Part shown: positions 7,736 through 14,889 of the stretch, one piece after another
Position numbering within the stretch: position 1 is the first letter of the stretch
How the letters are laid out: each line of letters begins with the position of its first letter
Assembly (NCBI RefSeq): GCF_018866345.1
Contig: NZ_CP076443.1
Span: forward strand, 147,501-211,500
Source: Gemella sp. zg-570
GTDB lineage: Bacteria; Bacillota; Bacilli; Staphylococcales; Gemellaceae
Reading direction: 5' to 3'
Length of the DNA stretch: 64,000 nt
The notes under the pieces: generated by a model
Seen by the model: the letters and a program-made list of their open reading frames with translations, nothing else
Told to the model about the DNA's origin: nothing
Database searches by the model: none
Program-made: the position numbers and the translations under genes

Positions 7736-7960
7736 TAAGATAAGTTGTAAAAGACAAGAAGACCCACAAAAAATATAAAATAAAATATTAAAAGAAAAAT
7801 AAAATCTATAAATCAATCCAAAACAAAAATAATTAGAAATAAAAATTATTAAATAATTTCAAATAAAATATTAAAGTTAAAATAAAATAAGGCAAGTTGT
7901 AAAAACCAAAACAAACCCCACAAAAAACTATACCAAATAAAATATTTAAAAAAATAAAAT
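7736..7960. repeat. Two imperfect ~152-bp spaced repeats in A-rich spacer
   Basis: Blocks around 7736-7805 and 7887-7960 share AAGTTGTAAAA, a following CCCACAAAAAA element and an AAATAAAATATT tract; the AAGTTGTAAAA cores start at 7742 and 7894. The whole 7695-8058 spacer is extremely rich in A and poor in T and G on this strand and codes for nothing. A TATAAT at 8022-8027 may drive the next gene. Confidence 0.6.
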
Positions 7961-8058
7961 TAAACTCAAAACAATTATAAAAACAAGAAAAAATACATAG
8001 ACCTAACAAATATAAATATAGTATAATAAAACTAAAAAAACACAAAAAGGAACCCAAG

Positions 8059-8927
8059 ATGGCAAAAATAAAATCAATAGAACCCAACATAGCAGACCTA
8101 GTAAACGGCTGGCTAAAAAACTACAAGCTAGACTACAAACTCGAACAAGAAAGCCTAAATGCAGAAATAGACAAGGCACTAGACGAATACAAATCAAAAA
8201 ATGGAGGAAGTGGAGGCAACAGACCTGATGCCAAACTCCTACTACAAGACAAAAACCTAAACTACTACCCCGTCCTAATAGAATACAAAGGCTACAAAGA
8301 CAAACTCATAAAACTAGACGAAAACGGAAATGTAGACAACAGAAACAGCAAAAACTCCCCCAACTACAAAAACATAAACGACTATGCAGTAAACGGAGCA
8401 GTCCACTACGCCAATGCAATCCTACACTACACAAGCTACACCCAAGTAATAGCTATAGGAGTAACAGGCTATAAAAACGACAAAGAAGAAATCAAACACA
8501 CAATAGGAGTCTACTACGTATCAAAAGAAAACTTTGGAATAGGTCAAGAAATCGGAAAATACACAGACCTATCATTTTTAAGAAAAGAAAACTTTGACGA
8601 CTTCATAAAAAAAAAAGTGAACTATCCCTAACAACAGAAGAACTAGAAGCCCTAAAAGACAAAAGAGAAAAAGAAATCAATGCCAGTCTAGTAAAACTAA
8701 ACAACGACATATACGCAAGCGAAAAAGGACTTAGCGAAAACGACAGAGTATACCTAGTATCAGCGAGTATAATGGCAAACCTAGGAATACCTGGAGAAGT
8801 AAGCCCACTAGAAAAATCAGACCTAAAATCATCACAAGAAGAAGGCAACACAGACGGAGAAATCATAATAAGAAAAATAAAATCCTTCCTAAAAAGAAAA
8901 ACCTACCCTATACAAAACAAAAATTAA
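8059..8927 (+). pseudogene. N-terminal (nuclease) part of a frameshifted fused restriction-modification protein
   Basis: The first open stretch (8059-8631, 190 residues) carries a PD-(D/E)XK-type nuclease core: NRPDAKLLLQD followed by PVLIEYKGYK, i.e. D...ExK. It ends by frameshift in an A10 tract (8607-8616). One base later the frame resumes (SELSLTTEELEALKDKREKE ... EKSDLKSSQEEGNTDG) to a stop at 8925-8927, where a second slip in an A-rich run (8891-8900) passes the reading to the methyltransferase part. Restoring one A in each run would give a single polypeptide of about 680 residues, nuclease fused to adenine methyltransferase, like BcgI-type/type IIG systems. Dead, phase-variable, or a sequencing artefact in homopolymers. 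Confidence 0.75.
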
Positions 8928-10099
8928 TAGTAAGAAGTTTAGAAAACACCCTACTTTCAGACAACATAAACAAGGCAGTAAACGGAGAAAGCCAACTAAA
9001 AAGAATATTTGCAAAAATAATAGACGACTTAGGCATCTACTACAAAATAGGACTAACAACAGACTTCACAGGAAAACTATTTAATGAAATGTACTCTTGG
9101 TTAGGATTTACCCAAGACAAACTAAACGATGTAGTCCTAACACCCTCTTATGTAGCAAACCTACTCGTAAAACTAGCCAGAGTAGATAAAGACAGCTACG
9201 TTTGGGACTTTGCGACAGGTTCAGCCGGACTACTAGTAGCCGCAATGAACGAAATGATAATAGACGCCAAAGAAAAAATAAAATCACCAGCCGAACTAGA
9301 ACAAAAAATACTCCAAATAAAAGCCGAACAACTACTAGGACTAGAAGTCCTATCAAACATCTACATGCTAGCCATACTAAACATGATACTAATGGGAGAT
9401 GGTAGCTCAAACATACTAAACAAAGACTCACTAACAGACTTTGACGGCAAATACGGCTTTGGCAAAACAGAAGAAACCTTCCCAGCCACAGCCTTTATCC
9501 TAAACCCACCCTACTCAGCCCAAGGCAACGGCATGGTCTTTGTAGAAAAAGCCTTGTCAATGATGAACAAAGGCTATGCGGCAATCATCATACAAAACTC
9601 AGCAGGAAGTGGCAAGGCAAAAGAAATAAACCAAAAAATACTAGAAAAAAACACCCTACTAGCCAGCATAAAAATGCCAATAGACCTATTTGTCGGCAAA
9701 TCAAGCGTCCAAACCAACATATACGTCTTTAGAGTAGGAGAAAGACACCAAAAAGATGAAATAGTAAAATTCATAGACTTTTCAAATGACGGCTACACAA
9801 GAAGCAACAGAAAAAAAGCAAGCAACAACCTAAGAGATACCGACAGAGCAAAAGAAAGATACGAAGAAATAACAAACCTAGTCCGCTTTGGCAAAAGCAA
9901 ACTAAATATCTTTACAGAAAAAGAATACTATGAAGGACATATCGACCCAAACAATGGAGCAGACTGGAACCAGTCAGCCCCAATAGACACAAGACCAAAA
10001 CTAGAAGACTTTAAAAAAACCGTGGCAGATTATTTGGCTTGGGAAGTAGCAAACCTTATAAAAAATACAGACCAGGAGGAAGCAAAATCAAAAAAATAA
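8892..10099 (+). pseudogene. N6-adenine DNA methyltransferase part of the same fused restriction-modification gene
   Basis: Continues the gene in a third frame; first usable ATG is internal at 9089 (336 residues from there). Motif I is DFATGSAGLL, motif IV NPPY (in LNPPYSAQGNG), as in HsdM/N6-adenine enzymes; the C-terminal half has the conserved FIDFSNDGYTRSNRKKA block. It would methylate adenine using the specificity subunit encoded next (61-bp overlap). A protein started at 9089 might still fold, but it would lack the helical linker joining nuclease and methyltransferase. The A/C-rich base and codon use (CTA, ATA, AAC) differs strongly from neighbouring genes, a sign of transfer. Confidence 0.75.
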
Positions 10100-11280
10100 A
10101 AGCCTCACTGGATAAAAAACTAAAAAATATTCAGTGGGGCGAGTATAGGATTGGGGATTTGTTTGAGGTTAAATCATCGAAAAAAATTTTTCACGCTAAC
10201 AATATAGAGATTATGGAAGAAAAAATATTAGATAGTTATCCTTATGTTGTTAGAAAAACTGGAGAAAATGGAATTAGAGGGTATATTAAACAAAGTGAAG
10301 AATTTTTAAATCCTAAAAATACATTATCTTTTGCACAAGACACATTCACGGTTTTTTACCAAAAGGAAAAATATTTTACAGGAAATAATGTTAAAATACT
10401 TGTGCCTAAATTTTCTGAATTTAATGAAAGTATTGGAATATTCTTTGTAGGAATATTTAAACATTTATTAAGTAATTTTAGCTGGGGGACAGGCTCTACT
10501 AAAGAATGGATAAATTCATTTATTCTAAAACTCCCAATCAAAAATGGAGAAATTGATTTTGAATTTATGGACGCTTATATAAGCGAGCTAGAAGAGGAGC
10601 GTATAAGCGAGCTAGAAGAGGAGCGTATAAGCGAGCTAGCCGCTTACTTGACAGTAAGCGGCTTGGATAACTATAAGTTATCCACTCTTGAGCGTGAGGC
10701 ACTAGACCTTGTCTTAGCAGATAAACTTACTTGGGCGGAGTTTAGGATTGGAGATTTGTTTGAGAAAATCAAAACAAAAAATTTAAAAATGAAAGTAGGA
10801 GATTTATCTCCTAGAAAGACAGAAAAATTCAATCTTCCAGTTTTAACCGCAGGAATTGAAAATCAAGGACTTAATAACTACGCTCCTAAAGCAAATGCAA
10901 CTATATTAAAAAATGTAATTTCAATATCTGCTAATGGAGCAAATACTGGTGCAACATTTTATCAAAGTAAAGAATTTACAGTGTTACAAGATGCTTATGC
11001 AATATCTTGCAAGTTAGATTTTTCACTTAATGACAATCATAATTTGTTTTTAACAGGTGCAATTAGGAAATCTATATATGGTAATTTTGCTTGGACAGAT
11101 AAAGCAGGTTGGGAAAAAGTAAAAAAAGAATTTATCCAACTCCCAACCAAAAACGGTGAAATTGATTTTGAATTTATAAATACCCTAATATCAGCCGTAC
11201 AGAAGTTAGTTATTAAAGACGTGGTACTTTACGCTGATAAAAAAATTCAAGCAACTAAAGAAGTTGTGAAGAGGAAGTAA
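10039..11280 (+). CDS. Restriction-modification specificity (S) subunit, two target-recognition domains
   Basis: 413 residues in two homologous halves. Each begins with the same helix (WGEYRIGDLFE at about 35, WAEFRIGDLFE at about 235) and ends with LPxKNGEIDFEF (about 167 and about 370), the classic HsdS/BcgI-B architecture with two TRDs separated by conserved helices. It gives sequence specificity to the adjoining nuclease-methyltransferase. The central helix carries the tandem ISELEEER repeat. The start at 10039 overlaps the methyltransferase end; an internal start near 10108 cannot be excluded. Base use changes sharply near 10130, from A/C-rich to ordinary AT-rich, so this gene or its TRDs were probably exchanged independently. 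Confidence 0.88.
   Translation: MGSSKPYKKYRPGGSKIKKIKASLDKKLKNIQWGEYRIGDLFEVKSSKKIFHANNIEIMEEKILDSYPYVVRKTGENGIRGYIKQSEEFLNPKNTLSFAQDTFTVFYQKEKYFTGNNVKILVPKFSEFNESIGIFFVGIFKHLLSNFSWGTGSTKEWINSFILKLPIKNGEIDFEFMDAYISELEEERISELEEERISELAAYLTVSGLDNYKLSTLEREALDLVLADKLTWAEFRIGDLFEKIKTKNLKMKVGDLSPRKTEKFNLPVLTAGIENQGLNNYAPKANATILKNVISISANGANTGATFYQSKEFTVLQDAYAISCKLDFSLNDNHNLFLTGAIRKSIYGNFAWTDKAGWEKVKKEFIQLPTKNGEIDFEFINTLISAVQKLVIKDVVLYADKKIQATKEVVKRK
10579..10640 (+). repeat. In-frame 24-bp tandem repeat in the S-subunit gene (2.6 copies)
   Basis: Units at 10579-10602 and 10603-10626 are identical and a partial third runs to about 10640. Each encodes ISELEEER (8 residues, two helical turns) between the two recognition domains. 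In type I S subunits (EcoR124I/EcoDXXI TAEL repeats) such copy number sets the distance between half-sites. Confidence 0.92.
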
Positions 11281-11337
11281 AAAATTAACTGTCGCCATTA
11301 AAACTACAAGCATAAAAAATTAGTGAATATTATTTAA

Positions 11338-11369
11338 GATGATTATAAATTTTATAATCGTCTTTTTTT
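11338..11369 (+). terminator. Terminator after the S-subunit gene
   Basis: GATGATTATAAA / TTTATAATCGTC hairpin followed by seven T. Confidence 0.88.
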
Positions 11370-11385
11370 ATTTAGTATATGGGTG

Positions 11386-11391
11386 TATAAT
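11386..11391 (+). promoter_or_regulatory. -10 box (TATAAT) of yeiH
   Basis: TATAAT 22 bp before the ATG at 11413. Its presence argues that the upstream in-frame GTG (11383) is not the true start. No good -35 box is seen because the terminator T-run occupies that zone. Confidence 0.5.
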
Positions 11392-11412
11392 AAAGAAAAA
11401 GGGGGAGAAATA

Positions 11413-12387
11413 ATGTTTAAAGAAAAAAATTTTTATATATCATTTACTATAACTTTTATAGTATCACTTTGTGCTATGTACTTAGCCAAGCTACCATATT
11501 TAAAACTATTCGGTCATTTAGTTTTAGCCCTAGTTTTTGGTATGCTACTTCAAATAATTCTTAAGGATAACCTAAAGACCATAAAAAAAAGTACAGCTTT
11601 TATAAGTAATAAATTTTTAAGAGTGGGAATTATTTTATTAGGTTTTAAGTTGTCGGTAGATAAATTATTTTCTGAGGGAAAAATTACTATATTAATGGCA
11701 TTTTTAATAGTTCTTTTTATGATTATTTTAACTTATTTACTGTGTAAATTTTTTAAAATCGAAAATGATTTAGCCATACTTGCTTCGTGTGGGTGTGGTA
11801 TTTGTGGAGCTGCCGCAGTAATGGGTGTGAGTTCACAAATCAAGGCAAAAACAGAAGATAGTGTAGTTGCCGTTGCAGTGGTTGCCATCTTGGGAACAGT
11901 TTTTACTCTTATCGAGGTAGCTTTAAAACCATATTTAAATTTAACTGATGCAGGTTATGGAACTTTTACTGGAGCAAGTTTGCATGAAATTGCCCACGCA
12001 GTTGCTGCTGGTGGTGCAGGTGGTAGACTAGCCTTAGAGGCTTCAATCTTAATGAAACTTTCAAGAGTTCTTATGCTTGTTGTGGTTATTTTAGCCTTGG
12101 CTATATTTAAAAAAAATAATAGTAAAGAAAAAGCACCCTTGCCTTATTTTATACTCGGCTTTATCGCTATGAGTTTTATAGGTAGCTATGTTACAGTTTT
12201 AAAACCACTAAGTCCTTACTTGGTCGATACAGCCTATATCTTGCTGGGTATGGCAATGGCAGCTTTGGGAATGAATGTTGATTTTAAAGTTTTACGCCAA
12301 AAAGGCGGTAGAGTTTTAGGAGCTTGTTTTATTTCTTCATTCATCTTGATGATAGCCTGCTATTTAGTTGTAAAATTTTTACTATAA
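11413..12387 (+). CDS. yeiH: YeiH/UPF0324 family membrane protein
   Basis: ATG at 11413 follows GGGGGAGA and gives 324 residues, the usual family length. It is polytopic, with about ten hydrophobic segments and the family blocks ILASCGCGICGAAAVMG (about 125-140), TGASLHEIAHAVAAG and the C-terminal LGMAMAALGMNVDF. Family members are annotated as putative sulfate exporters; in E. coli yeiH is controlled by the LysR regulator YeiE, but no such gene is adjacent here. The substrate is not known for this protein. It is a single-gene unit between a terminator and the sepF promoter. Confidence 0.92.
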   Translation: MFKEKNFYISFTITFIVSLCAMYLAKLPYLKLFGHLVLALVFGMLLQIILKDNLKTIKKSTAFISNKFLRVGIILLGFKLSVDKLFSEGKITILMAFLIVLFMIILTYLLCKFFKIENDLAILASCGCGICGAAAVMGVSSQIKAKTEDSVVAVAVVAILGTVFTLIEVALKPYLNLTDAGYGTFTGASLHEIAHAVAAGGAGGRLALEASILMKLSRVLMLVVVILALAIFKKNNSKEKAPLPYFILGFIAMSFIGSYVTVLKPLSPYLVDTAYILLGMAMAALGMNVDFKVLRQKGGRVLGACFISSFILMIACYLVVKFLL

Positions 12388-12430
12388 AAATTTTAAATTA
12401 GTATTGTTTCTAGTTTTTTTGATTTTTATG

Positions 12431-12439
12431 TGCTATAAT
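12431..12439 (+). promoter_or_regulatory. Extended -10 promoter of sepF operon
   Basis: TGC-TATAAT, an extended -10 element with TATAAT at 12434-12439, 33 bp before the sepF ATG. No conventional -35 at 17 bp. Confidence 0.55.
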
Positions 12440-12472
12440 GAGATGATATATAAATTATAGGGGTATATAGCT

Positions 12473-12892
12473 ATGAGTATATTGAAAAAATTCAGTAGTC
12501 TTTTAGAAAATGAAGAAGACCAAGTATATGATGAACTAGATAAAGATGAAATAGTAGAAAAAAAGGAAAGTGAAATTAGTAGAGTGCAAAATAATAAATC
12601 AAGTAGAAAAGTAGGTATCTCACAAGGTATGGCGAAAAAAGGTGATGTAGTTTTAGTAGAGCCCTTAGTTTTTGCAGACAGCAAAGATGTTCTTGACGAT
12701 ATTAAGGCTAATAAGGTAGTTATTTTAAATTTAACAAAATTAGATTTAGAAACTTCAGACAGGTTATTAGATTTTATATCTGGTGGAATTTATGCCATGG
12801 ATGCAAAATTAAAAACAATCGGTGATGAAATATATCTTTGCGTTCCTCACGGAGTAGACGTAGAGGGTGAATTTTCAGAAGGAGAATATTAA
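12473..12892 (+). CDS. sepF: Cell division protein SepF
   Basis: 139 residues. The N-terminal amphipathic helix (MSILKKFSSLL) binds membrane, then comes a charged linker and the conserved SepF domain from about residue 55 (VVLVEPLVFADSKDVLDDIK, VVILNLTKLD, RLLDFISGGIYAMDAKLK, IYLCVP). SepF tethers FtsZ filaments and shapes the septum in Bacillota. It is first of a sepF-yggT-ylmH unit, with the conserved order seen in Bacillus and Streptococcus. Confidence 0.96.
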   Translation: MSILKKFSSLLENEEDQVYDELDKDEIVEKKESEISRVQNNKSSRKVGISQGMAKKGDVVLVEPLVFADSKDVLDDIKANKVVILNLTKLDLETSDRLLDFISGGIYAMDAKLKTIGDEIYLCVPHGVDVEGEFSEGEY

Positions 12893-12893
12893 T

Positions 12894-13178
12894 TTGGATA
12901 GTAGTTTTTACATTTGGATATACAAGGTTATTAGTTACACTTTTAGGTTTTATGAGGGAGCCTTACTAATCTATATTTTTTCGTCTTGGTTTCCCATCTC
13001 AAGAGAAAATATAATAATCAGATTTTTAGAAGATATTTGTGAACCCTACTTAAAATTATTTAGAAAAATATTACCTCCACTTGCCATGGTAGATTTTTCT
13101 CCTATCCTAGCCTTTATAGCCCTAGGATTTATAGAAAGATTAATATATGCTCTTGTCTTTGGAGTGTCAATTTTCTAG
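12894..13178 (+). CDS. ylmG: YggT/YlmG family membrane protein
   Basis: TTG at 12894 lies 8 bp after AAGGAGA and gives 94 residues; an ATG 27 bp upstream within sepF lacks a site. Two membrane segments (about 5-30 and 65-90) flank the family motif FSSWFPIS...FLEDICEPYLKLFRKILPP. The family is linked to cell division and, in chloroplasts, to nucleoid and thylakoid organisation; its exact role is unknown. It is placed tightly between sepF and ylmH. Confidence 0.88.
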   Translation: MDSSFYIWIYKVISYTFRFYEGALLIYIFSSWFPISRENIIIRFLEDICEPYLKLFRKILPPLAMVDFSPILAFIALGFIERLIYALVFGVSIF

Positions 13179-13179
13179 T

Positions 13180-13953
13180 ATGAAAAATTTATTTAATAAT
13201 AATATTTTTTCCAAAGAAGAGCAGGAGATAGCAAAAGATTTATTAAATACCATAAATTTAAAGAGTGGTAAAAATGAAATTTCTCCTTTTTTAAGTCAGG
13301 TAGAACAAAAACTTTTAGAAAAAATTATAAATTATTCTTATAGTAATATAAAATTAGATTTTTTTGGTGGAACTTTAGATAACGAGCGTAAACGTGCCAA
13401 ACTGCTTATTAATGATAACTACGATATTGACTATAATATAGTCTGTTTAGTAGCAAATTTTAATACTAAATTTCACAAGATAGGACACAGGGACGTTTTA
13501 GGAGCAGTCCACAATCTAGGCTTAAATTTTAACCGTATCGGAGATATTATTGTTGAAGATGACAAGATATTTATTTTTGTTGACGCTGGTATTGCCGAAT
13601 ATCTAATAATGAATTTTAGTAAAATCGGTAGGGCTGTTTTAAATTTTAGCATAGAGGAAAATCTGGCTGCTATTAAAATAGAAAAAAAATATCAAAGTCT
13701 TAGTATTGTTTGCTCATCGCATAGGCTGGATTCTATCGTTTCAAAAATTATAAATAAAAGTCGCAGTAAAACAAAGGAAGTCTTGCAAAAAGAATTTGTA
13801 AAAGTAAATCACACCCTAGTTACTGACGGCGAAAAAAATTGTAAGATTGGCGATATGATTTCTATTCGCAAGTATGGGAGATATACCCTAAAAGAATCAA
13901 GTCAAAATACAAAATCTTTAAAATATAGAATAATCTTAGATAAACTTGTCTAA
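13180..13953 (+). CDS. ylmH: YlmH, S4-domain RNA-binding protein
   Basis: Most likely start is ATG 13180, directly after the ylmG stop (258 residues), though no strong ribosome site is close; an in-frame ATG at 13147 overlaps ylmG. The middle holds the family block FGGTLDNERKRAKLLIND and HRDVLGAVHNLGL...RIGDI; the C-terminal S4 fold is SKIINKSRSKTKEVLQKEFVKVNHTLV...IGDMISIRKYGRY. YlmH belongs to the ribosome-associated quality-control helpers that act with peptidyl-tRNA stuck on 50S subunits. It is the last gene of the division unit; the divIVA gene that commonly follows is missing. Confidence 0.92.
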   Translation: MKNLFNNNIFSKEEQEIAKDLLNTINLKSGKNEISPFLSQVEQKLLEKIINYSYSNIKLDFFGGTLDNERKRAKLLINDNYDIDYNIVCLVANFNTKFHKIGHRDVLGAVHNLGLNFNRIGDIIVEDDKIFIFVDAGIAEYLIMNFSKIGRAVLNFSIEENLAAIKIEKKYQSLSIVCSSHRLDSIVSKIINKSRSKTKEVLQKEFVKVNHTLVTDGEKNCKIGDMISIRKYGRYTLKESSQNTKSLKYRIILDKLV

Positions 13954-13964
13954 GATTATTTTTT
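13929..13964 (+). terminator. Terminator overlapping the ylmH 3' end
   Basis: AATAATCTTAGA / TCTAAGATTATT hairpin with T-run; the 5' arm lies within the last codons of ylmH. Confidence 0.88.
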
Positions 13965-14084
13965 ATTTTCTAAAATAAATGATTAATATTAGGGCTGGGA
14001 ATAAATTTTTTTTAATATGGACAGGGGAATTAAATTTTTTATAAATTTACTTACTATAAAATATTTTTGCTAGTTTTTATTAGC

Positions 14085-14560
14085 TGTATTGCCAAAGGCA
14101 AGATATTTTTTATAAAACCTATTAGCAAATAATTATTATAAACTTTAAAATCTAGGTTTTATTAGATAAAATTTTTATCAAATAAATTTTAAAATCTAAA
14201 TTTTGCTAGATAAAAATTTTTTCAAGAAAGTTTGTCTAAAATTTTTAATTGCCAACTTATATATTTTTTGTGAATTTTTACAAAATCTATTAGCAAAAAA
14301 TTATTATAAACTTTAAAATCTAGGTTTTACTAGATAAAATTTTTTATCAAATAAATTTTAAAATCTAAATTTTGCTAGATAAAAATTTTTTTAAGAAAGT
14401 TGGTCTATAATTTTTAACTGCCAACCTAAATATTTTTTGTGAATTTTTATAAAATCTATTAGCAAAGAATTATTATAAATTTTAAAATCTAAATTTTACT
14501 AGATAAAAATTTTTAAGAAAGTTGGTCTGAATTTTTTAATTGCCAGCTTAAATATTTTTT
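14085..14560. repeat. Three-copy ~168-bp tandem repeat array, noncoding
   Basis: TATTAGCAAA recurs at 14120, 14288 and 14457, spaced 168 and 169 bp. Each unit includes a TTTTTTATAAAA/TGTGAATTTT block, an AATTATTATAAA block and a CTAGATAAAA block; within a unit, a ~45-bp sub-block (AAAATCTA...TAGATAAAA) is itself doubled in copies 1 and 2 and single in copy 3. Every frame is closed. It fills the gap where divIVA commonly sits, upstream of the ileS T-box; 13965-14084 is plain AT-rich spacer. Confidence 0.85.
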
Positions 14561-14664
14561 ATAAATTTTTGTCAAATAATTTTTAAAACTTTTTCAACTG
14601 GGAAAAATATTTTTTCAATTTTATATTTTAAATTTTCACTAATCACTTGCTAATTTTTAGAAAA

Positions 14665-14670
14665 TATAAT
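14665..14670 (+). promoter_or_regulatory. -10 box (TATAAT) of ileS leader
   Basis: TATAAT about 20 bp before the start of the T-box leader; no clear -35 at the standard spacing. Confidence 0.45.
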
Positions 14671-14689
14671 ATAATTAAATAAATTTAAT

Positions 14690-14870
14690 AAAGACAAGAT
14701 TTTTAAATTATGTTTATAGAGAGAAACTGGTTGGTGCAAAGTTTTAACAAGATTTAAAAATTATCACTTTATTTAAAAAATTAATAATTAAAAGAGCTGC
14801 TCCTAAAGTGAGTTAATAGAGGTGGTACCGTGGATTTTTTCGCCCTCTGATTTATTTTAGGAGTTTTTTA
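14690..14870 (+). promoter_or_regulatory. T-box leader of ileS
   Basis: The stem I apical signature AGAGA...GGTTGGTGCAAAG is at 14720-14742. A candidate specifier codon ATC (Ile) followed by A lies at 14763-14765. The T-box core AGAGGTGGTACCGTGG is at 14818-14833, and the terminator pairs CTCCTAAA (near 14800) with TTTTAGGAG followed by T6 (14855-14868). Uncharged tRNA-Ile binding the specifier and the TGGT bulge would favour the antiterminator and allow ileS expression. Confidence 0.93.
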
Positions 14871-14889
14871 TTTTGAAAGGAGATAGGAC

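Noticed and set aside
7833-8197. Minus-strand Phe/Leu-rich frames that look like membrane proteins
   Set aside because: Produced by the A-rich plus strand; no start signals, and they overlap the restriction gene start.
9108-9431. Minus-strand frame of 107 residues rich in Leu, Val and Cys
   Set aside because: It is the mirror of the methyltransferase gene; the A/C-rich plus strand makes long Leu/Val frames on the complement. No ribosome site.
14085-14560. CRISPR array
   Set aside because: The 168-bp period with no short identical repeats or unique spacers, and no cas genes nearby, rules out CRISPR.
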